From positions 1 through 64,000 of the forward strand of contig NZ_CAKKMF010000012.1 of assembly GCF_918697925.1 (NCBI RefSeq): a stretch of 64,000 bases of DNA, given 5' to 3'. Position 1 is the first letter of the stretch. Each line of letters begins with the position of its first letter. Below are positions 1 to 8,264 of this stretch, in pieces. A program made the position numbers and the translations under genes. The DNA comes from Arthrobacter sp. Bi26. GTDB lineage: Bacteria; Actinomycetota; Actinomycetes; Actinomycetales; Micrococcaceae. A model generated the notes under the pieces. That model saw nothing but the letters and a program-made list of their open reading frames with translations. It was not told the DNA's origin and ran no database searches.

Positions 1-1110
1 CCGTCGTACCTCATCGAGCAACTCTCCCTGCCCGCCAGCCTTGATGCTGACGCAGCGGAGTTCCTGGAATTCATGGAACTCTGCGACGAACTCGAGTTGC
101 AGACCTGGGGCAACCTTGACCGGGCTTCGTCCGCGGCGGCACGCCTTCAGTACTGGCGGGACACTGCCTACACCCGCACGCGGCTCTTCTTCGTCCGTGT
201 CGAGGGGCGCATGGCGGCCAGATCCTGGGTCCGCTGCGAATTGCAGGAGAATCTGGGCAGTGCGCTCCTGCACGTAAGCGTCTTGGATTCCTTCACCGGC
301 GCAGGGATCGGCCGGGCCCTGCTGGAGCACGCCGAGGCGCTGGCCGCCGCCGACGGGCGGACCATACTGCAGACCTTCACTGAGCACCCGGCCGGCTTCG
401 ACGTCGACGCCCCGTTTCTCATCAAGCCCGCCACGGGAACCGGAGCGCTGCCAGCCGGCGCGCGCGGCGTCCGCTTCGCCGGTCTGGCCGGCTACCGGCT
501 GGAGCAGGTCGAACGGTTTAGTTCGCTCGACATCCCGCCGGTTGCGGACCTCGACAGCCTGGAACGGGACGCCCTGGCCAGGGCGGGGGAGTACGAACTG
601 CTGCACTGGACCGATTCATGCCCGGAAGACCTTGCCGCCCAGCTCGCGGTGCTGATGTCGCGCATGAGCACCGATGCCCCCGTTGGTGCCCTGAGCTATG
701 AGCCGGAGATCTGGGACGTCGCCCGGGTCCGCCACGTCGAGGACACCTGGCGTCGGGCCGGCCTGTCCGCCCTGGTGGTCGCGGCACGGCACCTGGCCAC
801 CGGTGAACTTGCCGCCTATACCGTCCTCCAGACAACAGCCGACAAACCATGGTTGGCCAGCCAGGACGACACCCTCGTCGCGGCGGGCCACCGCGGCCAC
901 CGGCTCGGCATGCTTATCAAGATCCTCAACCTGCGCCTGCTGCGGGAGGCTTACCCGGCTGTGCGGCGCGTCCTGACCTATAACGCCGCCGAAAACGATC
1001 ACATGCTCAGCATCAACATCGCGCTGGGCTTCAAGCCGGCGGGCTACGACGGCGAGTGGCAGCGGACCGCGGCCGGTGACGGCACCGTGAGCGACGGCAC
1101 CGTGAACTGA
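1..1110 (+). CDS. Double-GNAT acetyltransferase family protein (5' end missing)
   Basis: Frame 1 is open from the first base, so the start lies upstream of the window. The visible 369 residues align along their whole length with the next gene (1311-2420). Matching landmarks are an LQTWG motif near the N-terminus, a central GIGRALLEHAE acetyl-CoA-loop-like segment and a C-terminal stretch with RGHRLGMLIKI followed by YNAAENDHMLSINIALGF. This is the pattern of proteins with two GNAT folds, which transfer an acyl group from acyl-CoA to an amine. The substrate cannot be told from sequence. The first in-frame ATG at 73 falls inside the conserved region and is unlikely to be the real start. The alignment suggests that only a few codons are missing. 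Confidence 0.8.
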   Translation, partial: PSYLIEQLSLPASLDADAAEFLEFMELCDELELQTWGNLDRASSAAARLQYWRDTAYTRTRLFFVRVEGRMAARSWVRCELQENLGSALLHVSVLDSFTGAGIGRALLEHAEALAAADGRTILQTFTEHPAGFDVDAPFLIKPATGTGALPAGARGVRFAGLAGYRLEQVERFSSLDIPPVADLDSLERDALARAGEYELLHWTDSCPEDLAAQLAVLMSRMSTDAPVGALSYEPEIWDVARVRHVEDTWRRAGLSALVVAARHLATGELAAYTVLQTTADKPWLASQDDTLVAAGHRGHRLGMLIKILNLRLLREAYPAVRRVLTYNAAENDHMLSINIALGFKPAGYDGEWQRTAAGDGTVSDGTVN

Positions 1111-1310
1111 CGGCAACGTGACTGACGGCCCTGTGAACTGGCGACCGTGTGAACAGGCGCCGGCGGCGCCAGGGCGCCGGACGGGGCGGAAACTGCCCGG
1201 CGTCACCAATGGAACAGCGGCCCAAACCAGCATATGCTGGCGGTTGAAAGCCCGGTTTGAGCCGGGCCGTACCGACGGTGGGTGGCACAACGGCTGGAAT
1301 GATGCCCTCT

Positions 1311-2420
1311 ATGGCAAACGATGTACGGATTGAGCAGGTGTGGATCCCCGATTCCCTTGACGCGCCCGACGCCGCCGATTTCCTCGCCGCCATCGAAGTG
1401 GGGCGACGGGTCCGGATGCAGACCTGGGGCACGGACGACCTTGCCTACGCGCCGCAGGAGAAGCTACTTGAGATGGCGGACCCCTACGAACGCCAGGTGA
1501 TCCTGGTGGCCAAGATCGACGGCGTGATTGTCGGGACGGCAGACATTGCCTTGCCGCTCGTGGACAACCTCGACCTCGCCGAATTCACGCTCGACATCCT
1601 TCCGGAATTCCGGCGCCAGGGCGTGGGCAGGCATCTGCTGGAGGCCGCGGAGCACTTCGCCCGGGACGAGGGCCGCCACACCATCCTGATCGACACCAAC
1701 CATCCGGGATCAACCCTGACGGACCCGGATGCCGAACAGCTCGTGCCCGGCAGCGGCGTCGGGTTTGTTCCGATGGGAAGCCGTGACGTGGAATTTGCCC
1801 GCCACGCCGGCTACACGCTCCAGCACATCGAACAGTTCAGTTCCTGCGCACTGCCGCTGGACACCAAACTCGTCGCCGAACTTGAGGCCGAGGCCGAGGA
1901 AGCCAATGCCGGCCGCTACCGTCTGCACCACTGGACGGACCGGTGCCCTGACCGGTGGCTGGAGGCCGTCGCCGCCCTGGAGAACCAGGCAGGCGAGGAC
2001 GAAGTGCCGGGGCCGGATGCCCAGGAAATGGTGTTCGACGGCGGCATCCTCCGGGAGGCGGAGGAGGTCACCATTGCCCAGGGCCGGCGCACGGTGGTCA
2101 CCGCCGTCGAGCACATCGCCAGCGGAACGCTCGCGGGCCTGACCACCATCAGTGTCCTTGCCCTGCGCCCGGACGTCGTCTTCCAGGACGACACCGTGGT
2201 GCTGCAGGAACACCGCGGCAACAAACTCGGGCTGCTGATCAAGGTCGCCAACATGGAACGGCTGAGCGAACAGTTCCCGGACGCCCGCGTCCTGTACACC
2301 TGGAACGCCCCTGAGAACCGCTACCTCCTGAAGGTCAACCAGCAGCTCGGATTCACCACAGCGGGCGTGACGGGTCTCTGGCAGAAAGAACTCCCCAACT
2401 TCGGCCCGGCGGTCAGCTGA
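1311..2420 (+). CDS. Double-GNAT acetyltransferase family protein
   Basis: This 369-residue protein is a close paralogue of its upstream neighbour. The first GNAT half has the acetyl-CoA-binding pattern RRQGVGRHLLEAAE around residues 100-115. The second half has EHRGNKLGLLIKVAN and a terminal LYTWNAPENRYLLKVNQQLGF block, typical of GNAT C-terminal strands. ATG 1311 is chosen because MANDVRIEQ aligns with the paralogue; ATG codons at 1299 and 1302 and a GTG further up are also in frame. No good ribosome binding site is visible. The substrate is unknown. It lies 200 bases after the first copy and reads toward rplJ, but the rplJ promoter and leader separate them. Confidence 0.8.
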   Translation: MANDVRIEQVWIPDSLDAPDAADFLAAIEVGRRVRMQTWGTDDLAYAPQEKLLEMADPYERQVILVAKIDGVIVGTADIALPLVDNLDLAEFTLDILPEFRRQGVGRHLLEAAEHFARDEGRHTILIDTNHPGSTLTDPDAEQLVPGSGVGFVPMGSRDVEFARHAGYTLQHIEQFSSCALPLDTKLVAELEAEAEEANAGRYRLHHWTDRCPDRWLEAVAALENQAGEDEVPGPDAQEMVFDGGILREAEEVTIAQGRRTVVTAVEHIASGTLAGLTTISVLALRPDVVFQDDTVVLQEHRGNKLGLLIKVANMERLSEQFPDARVLYTWNAPENRYLLKVNQQLGFTTAGVTGLWQKELPNFGPAVS

Positions 2421-2455
2421 GGGCTGTTCGCCTAACCCTGCCCGCTGGGCCCGAT

Positions 2456-2485
2456 TTGGAACAGGCGCGCCGCGTCCCGTAAGCT
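2456..2485 (+). promoter_or_regulatory. Putative promoter of rplJ-rplL
   Basis: TTGGAA (2456-2461) and TAAGCT (2480-2485) are separated by 18 bases. This fits a housekeeping sigma promoter of actinobacterial type. Transcription would begin near 2492 and give a leader of about 255 bases before rplJ. Confidence 0.5.
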
Positions 2486-2491
2486 TGAAGG

Positions 2492-2746
2492 ACCAAAGAC
2501 CGTCGGTTGTTGGAAATCCACTCTCCCAAGCAAGACTCACTTCTGCAGTCGCGCCGGGAGAGCGCAGTGGATTTCCGGACGAAGGACCCTGAACATAGGG
2601 CGGCCGGCGCAGGTGAACGAAGCAAAGCTCCGCGGTCATGGACCGCGTCGAGACAAGCCCCGTGCATCTGCGCGGGGCGTTTTTTAGTTTTAGCTCTTTT
2701 TGAGCGGGGACCCGGACACACCGGCACTATCCCCGGAAGGAGGGTT
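2492..2746 (+). promoter_or_regulatory. rplJ (L10) mRNA leader with attenuator-like hairpins
   Basis: This non-coding leader holds a perfect 7-bp hairpin at 2631-2647 (CGCGGTC, loop ATG, GACCGCG). A 9-bp GC-rich stem with one GU pair follows at 2657-2678, and then a T-run at 2680-2685. The second structure looks like a full intrinsic terminator placed 60 bases before rplJ. L10-L12 complexes are known to repress their own mRNA through leader binding in other bacteria. Action by premature termination here is inference. The 2421-2746 stretch contains no gene. Confidence 0.6.
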
Positions 2747-3340
2747 ATGGCAACGCCTAGCAAGGTTTCAGCAGTAGCTGAGATCACTAACGATTTCAAG
2801 GAATCGAACGCCGCTGTCCTGACCGAATACCGTGGGCTCACCGTTGCACAGCTCAAGCAGCTGCGTGTTTCTCTCGGCCAGGAAACCAAGTTCTCGGTCG
2901 TCAAGAACACCCTGACCGCTATTGCAGCCAAGGAAGCTGGTGTCGAAGCATTCGACGGTCAGCTCGCCGGCCCCACTGCAATCGCGTTCATCAAGGGTGA
3001 CGCAGTTGCCGCTGCCAAGAGCCTGACGGATTTTGCCAAGGCTAACAAGCAGCTGGTCATCAAGACCGGTTACTTCGAAGGCAAGGCACTGAACGCCAGC
3101 GAAGTTGCTGCCCTGGCAGCACTCGAGTCCCGTGAGCTGCAGCTCGCTAAGGTTGCAGGTATCCTCAAGGCTCCTGCTGCCGCTGCTGTACGCATCATCG
3201 ACGCACTGCGCCTGAAGCTTGAAGAAGAGAACGGTGCCCCGGCAGCAGCCGAAGCACCCGCCGCTGAAGAAGCTCCCGCAGCAGATGCAGCAGCCGAGGC
3301 CGAAGCACCGGCCGAAGCCGCAGCCCCCGAAGAGAACTAG
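2747..3340 (+). CDS. rplJ: 50S ribosomal protein L10
   Basis: The 197-residue protein carries the L10 N-terminal domain that binds 23S rRNA at the stalk base (AVLTEYRGLTVAQLKQLR, then KFSVVKNTL). A C-terminal helix that anchors L7/L12 dimers follows. The last 45 residues are a low-complexity tail rich in Ala, Glu and Pro, longer than in most L10 proteins. ATG 2747 is fixed by a strong GGAAGGAGGG ribosome binding site at 2735-2744. Upstream in-frame codons lie inside the regulatory leader and are rejected. rplL follows after 77 bases in the usual stalk-protein pair. Confidence 0.97.
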   Translation: MATPSKVSAVAEITNDFKESNAAVLTEYRGLTVAQLKQLRVSLGQETKFSVVKNTLTAIAAKEAGVEAFDGQLAGPTAIAFIKGDAVAAAKSLTDFAKANKQLVIKTGYFEGKALNASEVAALAALESRELQLAKVAGILKAPAAAAVRIIDALRLKLEEENGAPAAAEAPAAEEAPAADAAAEAEAPAEAAAPEEN

Positions 3341-3417
3341 TCCTCTTCTCCATAAGACTCCGGTGCGACAGCGAGCCTCAGGGCCGCCGCGCACCACTAT
3401 AGGAAGGACGCCACACC

Positions 3418-3789
3418 ATGGCGAAGCTCACCAACGAAGAGCTCATTGAAGCTTTCAAGGAACTGACCATCATCGAGCTCTCCGAGTTCGTCAAGCTCTT
3501 CGAAGAGACCTTCGAAGTTACTGCTGCTGCTGTTGCCGTTGCCGGCCCCGCCGCTGCTGCAGAAGAAGCTGAAGAGAAGACTGACTTCGACGTCATCCTC
3601 GAAGCTGCTGGCGACAAGAAGATCGCAGTGATCAAGGAAGTTCGCGCCATCACCTCCCTGGGCCTCAAGGAAGCCAAGGACCTGGTTGACAGCGCACCCA
3701 AGGCTGTTCTCGAAGGCGCCACCAAGGAAGCCGCCGAGAAGGCAAAGGCTCAGCTCGAAGAAGCTGGCGCCCGCGTTACCCTCAAGTAA
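3418..3789 (+). CDS. rplL: 50S ribosomal protein L7/L12
   Basis: This 123-residue protein forms the mobile ribosomal stalk that recruits and activates translational GTPases. The N-terminal dimerisation helices (residues 1-35) are followed by an Ala-rich hinge near residues 36-55. The conserved globular C-terminal domain contains [17 protein letters not shown] and [17 protein letters not shown] at about 3401-3407 is a good ribosome binding site. It forms an operon with rplJ and ends in a strong intrinsic terminator at 3830-3863. Confidence 0.98.
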   Translation: MAKLTNEELIEAFKELTIIELSEFVKLFEETFEVTAAAVAVAGPAAAAEEAEEKTDFDVILEAAGDKKIAVIKEVRAITSLGLKEAKDLVDSAPKAVLEGATKEAAEKAKAQLEEAGARVTLK

Positions 3790-3829
3790 CTCTCGCCGTC
3801 CGGATCCATCGCGATCCGCACTGCTCGAA

Positions 3830-3863
3830 GGAAACCCCGTCCACTCAGGTGGGCGGGGTTTCC
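3830..3863 (+). terminator. Hairpin terminator after rplL
   Basis: A perfect 10-bp stem GGAAACCCCG (3830-3839) pairs with CGGGGTTTCC (3854-3863) 41 bases after the rplL stop. The 3' arm includes TTT, but no longer T-run follows. Confidence 0.75.
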
Positions 3864-4032
3864 TGCGTTCCCGGGACCGGAAACCCGAAACCCCCGGACC
3901 GGAAGGCGGCGCCGGTGAACGGTACCCAAGGATTCGGCAAAGTTTTTCTGATACCCCTGTCGCACTTGATGGCGCGACCCTAGACTTTGGATTTGTGCCC
4001 ACCGGCCCCCAACGTTCAGGAGTTCACCCACA

Positions 4033-5883
4033 ATGATGGACCCAAACACTTCCCCCTCCCGCCGCGCCATGCTCGCGGCAGCCCTCGTGGGCGGCGGCGC
4101 GGCCGCCGCCGCGCTGGCCGGAGCCCCGGCGGCGCAGGCCATCCCCGGCGAAGCCAGTGGCAGGGCAACCGCCAAGAAACAGTTCACCCTGACGGTGCTC
4201 GGCACCACGGATCTGCACAACAACGTCTTCAACTGGGACTACTTCAAGAACGTCCCCTATGCCGACGCCGCCGGGAACAAGATCGGGATTGCCCAGGCCG
4301 CGACCCTGATCAACGCCATGCGGGCCGAGCGCGGCGCGGCCAGCACCCTGACCATCGACGCCGGGGACACCATCCAGGGCACGCCCCTGGCCTACTACTT
4401 CGCCAAGATCAACCCCATCTCGGCAACCGTGAAACACCCCATGGCGCTGGCCATGAACGCGATCGGCTACGACGCCGTGGGGCTGGGCAACCACGAGTTC
4501 AACTACGGCATTGGGCTCCTGCGCACCTGGGAGCGGCAACTGGACTTCCCGCTGTTGGGCGCCAACGTGCACGACGCCGTGTCGGGCGGGCGCGCCTTCA
4601 CCCCCTACGTCCTGAAGCGGATCAAGACGGACAACGGCTGGCTGACGGTCGGCCTGGTCGGCCTGGTGACGCCGGGCTGCGCACTCTGGGACCGGGACAA
4701 CGTCCAGGGCAAGCTCGATTTCAACGGCATCGTAGAAGAGGCCAAAACCGTCATCCCTCAGGTGAAAGCGGCCGGGGCAGACGTCGTAATCGTCACGAGC
4801 CATTCGGGGGCGACTCCCGGGTCCTCCTACGGTGACGCCCTGCCCTTCCCCGAGAACGCGTCCACCCAGCTGGCAGAGGAAGTCCCGGGCATCGACGCCA
4901 TCCTGGTCGGGCACGCCCACCTGGAGATCCCCGAGCGCTTCGTCACGAACAAGGCCACGGGCAAGCAGGTGCTCCTGACCGAGCCGCTCAAGTGGGGCAT
5001 GCGCGTCTCCGTCATGGACCTCGATCTCGTCAAGGAAAAGGGGCAGTGGACCGTCACCGCGGCGCATTCGCTCCTTTTGGACGCCAAGACCGTCGACCCC
5101 GATCCCGCCGTCGTCCGGGCCGTTCAGGCCGGGCACGAGGCCACGGTGAACTACGTCAACGAGGTCATCGGAACTTCCACGGCGCCGCTCAGCACGGCCA
5201 CCGCCTGCTGGGAGGACTCCGCCGCGATCGACGCCATCAACTACATCCAGGCCAGCACCGTCAAGGCCGAGCTGGCCAACACTCCCGCGGCAGGGCTGCC
5301 CGTATTGTCCATTGCGGCGGCGTTCTCCCGTGCTGTGGACGTCAAGGCCGGACCGCTGACCATCCGCGATGTCGCAGGACTGTACATCTTCGACAACACC
5401 CTGCTCGCCATCAAGGTCACCGGCGCGCAGGTCAAGGCATACCTGGAGTGGTCCGCCCAGTACTTCAAGCCGGTGACCGCCACGACGGCCAGGGCCCAGG
5501 ACGTCACCAACGCTGTGACGGCCACGGCCCCGAACGGCACGCCCGACTACAACTACGACGTCGTCTACGGACTCGACGCGCCGCTGAACTATGAGATCGA
5601 CCTCGCCCGGCCGGCGGGGGACCGGATCGCCAAGCTCAGCTACGGCGGCCAGCCGCTGGCGCCCGAGCAGGAATTCGCTTTGGCCATCAACAACTACCGG
5701 CAGAGCGGCGGAGGCAACTTCCCGGCCGTGAAGAGCGCGCCGGTGCTCTCGAACAGCCAGCAGGAGATCCGGCAGCGCATCATCGACTATGTCGTGGACC
5801 GCGGAACCCTGGACGTCGCCGTGTTCAGCCAGGCCAACTGGCGGCTCACCGTCAACGGGACGCCACTGACGGTCACCGCCTAA
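4033..5883 (+). CDS. Tat-exported 5'-nucleotidase / 2',3'-cyclic phosphodiesterase family protein
   Basis: This 616-residue secreted metallophosphoesterase belongs to the UshA/CpdB family, which removes phosphate from extracellular nucleotides. A twin-arginine signal is visible at residues 9-40 (SRRAML, a hydrophobic Ala-rich core, then AAQA as likely cleavage site). Metal-binding motifs of the catalytic domain follow in order: GTTDLHNN, DAGDTIQG, GLGNHEFNYG, VTSHSG and GHAHLE. The substrate-binding C-terminal domain spans roughly residues 360-570 and includes NNYRQSGGGNFP. There is no cell-wall sorting signal, so the enzyme is probably released. Two ATG codons (4033, 4036) are possible starts, with AGGAG at 4019-4023. 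It is monocistronic and faces a convergent gene. Confidence 0.9.
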   Translation: MMDPNTSPSRRAMLAAALVGGGAAAAALAGAPAAQAIPGEASGRATAKKQFTLTVLGTTDLHNNVFNWDYFKNVPYADAAGNKIGIAQAATLINAMRAERGAASTLTIDAGDTIQGTPLAYYFAKINPISATVKHPMALAMNAIGYDAVGLGNHEFNYGIGLLRTWERQLDFPLLGANVHDAVSGGRAFTPYVLKRIKTDNGWLTVGLVGLVTPGCALWDRDNVQGKLDFNGIVEEAKTVIPQVKAAGADVVIVTSHSGATPGSSYGDALPFPENASTQLAEEVPGIDAILVGHAHLEIPERFVTNKATGKQVLLTEPLKWGMRVSVMDLDLVKEKGQWTVTAAHSLLLDAKTVDPDPAVVRAVQAGHEATVNYVNEVIGTSTAPLSTATACWEDSAAIDAINYIQASTVKAELANTPAAGLPVLSIAAAFSRAVDVKAGPLTIRDVAGLYIFDNTLLAIKVTGAQVKAYLEWSAQYFKPVTATTARAQDVTNAVTATAPNGTPDYNYDVVYGLDAPLNYEIDLARPAGDRIAKLSYGGQPLAPEQEFALAINNYRQSGGGNFPAVKSAPVLSNSQQEIRQRIIDYVVDRGTLDVAVFSQANWRLTVNGTPLTVTA

Positions 5884-5931
5884 CCCAACTCCAACAACAA
5901 CGCGGGCAACAACAAAGACGGGGTCACTCAG

Positions 5932-5974
5932 GGCCCATCCCGGCCGTCGGGATGGGCCGGGGAGTGAGTCCGCG
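5932..5974. terminator. Terminator between convergent genes
   Basis: A perfect 10-bp stem GGCCCATCCC (5932-5941) pairs with GGGATGGGCC (5949-5958) around a 7-base loop. A T-rich tract lies about 12 bases later. It sits between the nucleotidase gene and the convergent YbaK gene and could serve either strand. Confidence 0.6.
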
Positions 5975-5994
5975 TTGCTTTTAACCCGGGCGGG

Positions 5995-6492
5995 CTAGTT
6001 TGGTTCGGTGATGTCGGCGACGACGGCGCCCAGGGCCGCCGTCAGGGCGTCCGCGTCCACGAACGCGCTGTAGCCATGTTCCCCGGCGCCCATGGAGATC
6101 CGCCGGCCTGTGATGGTCTGGTCGGCGTAGACAGGCCAGGGGCGGGTGCTGCCGAGCGGCGTGATGGTCCCGCGCTCGTACCCGGTGGCCTCGAAGGCGG
6201 TATCCGCCGCGGGCAGCGAGAGCTTGTTGACGCCCAGCAGCGCCCGCAGCTTGGGCCAGGAGATCTGACGGTCGCCCGGGACCAGGGCGAACAGGAAACT
6301 GCCGTCCTTGTGCTTGACCACGAGCGACTTCACGATGTCCGCGGGCCGGATCCCCAGGATTCCGGCCGCCTCCTCCAGGCTGCGGGCGGCGAGGCGTTCC
6401 ACGATCTCGACGTCCAGGCCGCGGGCCGCGGCGTCGGCCAGGAACCTCTCGCGGCCGCCGCTGGTTGCTCCCTGCTCCGTCATCCCCGTCAA
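5995..6492 (-). CDS. YbaK/EbsC-family aminoacyl-tRNA deacylase
   Basis: The 165-residue protein matches the YbaK/ProX fold that hydrolyses mischarged aminoacyl-tRNAs such as Cys-tRNA(Pro). Typical segments are VKSLVVKHKDGSFLFALVPG, the catalytic-lysine region at KSL, and LGVNKLSL. A TGYERGTITPLG strand and a final GEHGYSAFVDADAL complete the fold. Start ATG 6492 is used; ATG 6483, three codons downstream, is an alternative. It lies 108 bases downstream of the thiolase gene on the same strand. That gap holds a decayed tandem repeat. The exact tRNA substrate cannot be inferred. Confidence 0.88.
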   Translation of the reverse strand: MTGMTEQGATSGGRERFLADAAARGLDVEIVERLAARSLEEAAGILGIRPADIVKSLVVKHKDGSFLFALVPGDRQISWPKLRALLGVNKLSLPAADTAFEATGYERGTITPLGSTRPWPVYADQTITGRRISMGAGEHGYSAFVDADALTAALGAVVADITEPN

Positions 6493-6524
6493 ACCTTTCC
6501 CTGGCTCCTCGTGGCAGCTCCTCG

Positions 6525-6602
6525 TTCCCTGTGTCGCGCGGTCCCCCCGATTTCCTGTGTCGCGCGGGTTCCGCGGTTTCCCGGTTCGCCGGGTGCCGGT
6601 TC
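6525..6602. repeat. Three decaying 26-bp tandem repeats
   Basis: Units begin at 6525, 6551 and 6577. The first two share a 17-base core (TTYCCTGTGTCGCGCGG) with one difference. The third keeps only the general pattern (TTTCCCGGTTCGCCGGG) and runs into the thiolase stop codon. Confidence 0.6.
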
Positions 6603-7800
6603 AGTCGCGGTACAGCAGCAGTGCCTCGCCCTGGCCGCCGCCGCCGCACAGGGACACGGCCGCCTTGCCGGTGCCCCGGCGTTTGAGTTCGTGGGCCGCG
6701 TGCAGGGCCAGGCGGGCGCCCGAGGCCCCGATCGGGTGGCCCAGGGCGATGGCCCCGCCATGGATGTTGCACTGCTCCAGCGGATAGTTGAGGTCCTTCA
6801 GGGACTGCACCGCGACGGAGCCGAAAGCCTCGTTGATTTCGATGAAGTCCAGGTCCGCGGCGGACCAGCCGGCCTTGTCCAGGGCGTTCTTGATGGCGTT
6901 CGACGGCTGGGAGTGCAGTGAGTTGTCCGGCCCGGCGACCTGGCCCGGCTTGCCGACAACCGCCAGGTACTCGAGGCCGTTGTCCTCGGCGAACTGCCGG
7001 CTGGCCAGCACCAGGGCGGCGGCGCCGTCGGACAGGGGAGAGGAGTTGCCCGCGGTGATGGTTCCGTCCGTGACGAACGCGGCTCGCAAACCGGCCAGCG
7101 ATTCGACTGTCGTGTCCGGCCGGATGCCCTCGTCGGAGGTGACGGCGATCGGATCGCCCTTGCGCTGCTTGACGCTCATTGCGGCGATCTCGCCGTCGAA
7201 GACGCCGTCCTTGGCAGCCCGGGCGGCACGCTGGTGCGACTGGGCCGCCACCTCGTCCTGGGAGGCCCGGTCGATGCCGAGGGTCAGGTTTTTGGTCTCG
7301 GTCGACAGTCCCATGGACTGCCCGTCGAAGGCGTCGGTCAGGCCGTCGTGCGCGGCCACGTCGAGGGCCTGGACCGTGCCGTACGCCCAGCCCTGCCGGG
7401 AACCGGGCAGCACGTGCGGTGCGCGGGTCATGGACTCCTGGCCGCCGGCGACCACCACCGTGGCGTCGCCGCTGCGGATCATCCGGGCGGCGTCGATCAC
7501 CGCGGTGAGGCCGGAGAGGCAGACCTTGTTGATGGTCACCGTGGGAACGTTCCAGCCGATGCCGGCGCCGATGGCGCTCTGGCGCGCCGGGTTCTGGCCC
7601 GCTCCGGCCTGCAGGACCTGGCCCATGATTACGCTGTCCACCTGGTCGGCTTTGACGCCGCTGGCGGCAAGGGCCGCCCGGATGGCGTGGGTGCCGAGTT
7701 CGACGGCGGTGAAGCTGGCCAGCTGTCCGTTCAGGCGCCCCTGGGGGGTACGGGCGGCTGCGAGGATGACAACATCGTTGTTGTCCGCGGGATTGCTCAT
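6601..7800 (-). CDS. Acetyl-CoA C-acetyltransferase (thiolase)
   Basis: This 399-residue thiolase interconverts acetoacetyl-CoA or 3-ketoacyl-CoA with acetyl-CoA. The nucleophilic cysteine sits in NKVCLSGLTA (C94). The active-site histidine is in GGAIALGHPIGASGARL and the second cysteine is in SLCGGGGQGEALL near the C-terminus. The N-terminus VVILAAARTPQGRL is typical of the family. Length and motifs fit biosynthetic or degradative type II thiolases, and the direction of use cannot be decided here. No partner fatty-acid or polyhydroxybutyrate gene is next to it. It is divergent from rpoB. Confidence 0.93.
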   Translation of the reverse strand: MSNPADNNDVVILAAARTPQGRLNGQLASFTAVELGTHAIRAALAASGVKADQVDSVIMGQVLQAGAGQNPARQSAIGAGIGWNVPTVTINKVCLSGLTAVIDAARMIRSGDATVVVAGGQESMTRAPHVLPGSRQGWAYGTVQALDVAAHDGLTDAFDGQSMGLSTETKNLTLGIDRASQDEVAAQSHQRAARAAKDGVFDGEIAAMSVKQRKGDPIAVTSDEGIRPDTTVESLAGLRAAFVTDGTITAGNSSPLSDGAAALVLASRQFAEDNGLEYLAVVGKPGQVAGPDNSLHSQPSNAIKNALDKAGWSAADLDFIEINEAFGSVAVQSLKDLNYPLEQCNIHGGAIALGHPIGASGARLALHAAHELKRRGTGKAAVSLCGGGGQGEALLLYRD

Positions 7801-8264
7801 GGTGTTTTCTTCCGATCTACTTTCGACTTATGTCTACGTTATCGTGAGCCCCGTCACCTATCCATTCGACGGCCCCGGTCACGGTCTCGGTCAGGTTCCG
7901 CCCACTGTCTCGGGCGCCGTCCGGCGGGACTTCGCCAGTAGTCCAGCAGAACTCCGGCAGAACTCCAGAAAAACCCCGGCAGAACTTCGTGCTTGCAATC
8001 CCGCCGGAAGTGGGGTAGACAAGTAGGTTGCTTTGCCGTATCGTAGATATTTGCGTCTTCCCTGTTTACCTTCAGCCTTCATATAGCGGTGGGCTTAGCC
8101 TGACAGCTGTTCCATCAATGTGCCGTCTACAACGTGCACCAGCATGGACAGCGCGGGTCCCGGGTCATATAGCGGAACCGGACTGGTAGCGCTGCGGAGT
8201 CATTCTGCAGAGTGCATAACGGGGGAGATCTGACAACGCCTGAAGGTCTGTGGAAGGATCCCTC
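7801..8264 (+). promoter_or_regulatory. Divergent intergenic region and rpoB leader
   Basis: No gene is seen in these 464 bases. A candidate rpoB promoter is TAGACA (8016-8021), a 17-base spacer, then TATCGT (8039-8044), with an overlapping TAGATA at 8044-8049. Transcription from it would give a leader of roughly 215 bases. A rpoB leader this long is plausible but no specific RNA motif is recognised. Confidence 0.45.

Noticed and set aside
3966-3986. TTGATG and TAGACT upstream of the nucleotidase gene as a promoter.
   Set aside because: The spacer is 9 bases. TAGACT alone may be a -10, but no acceptable -35 is visible.
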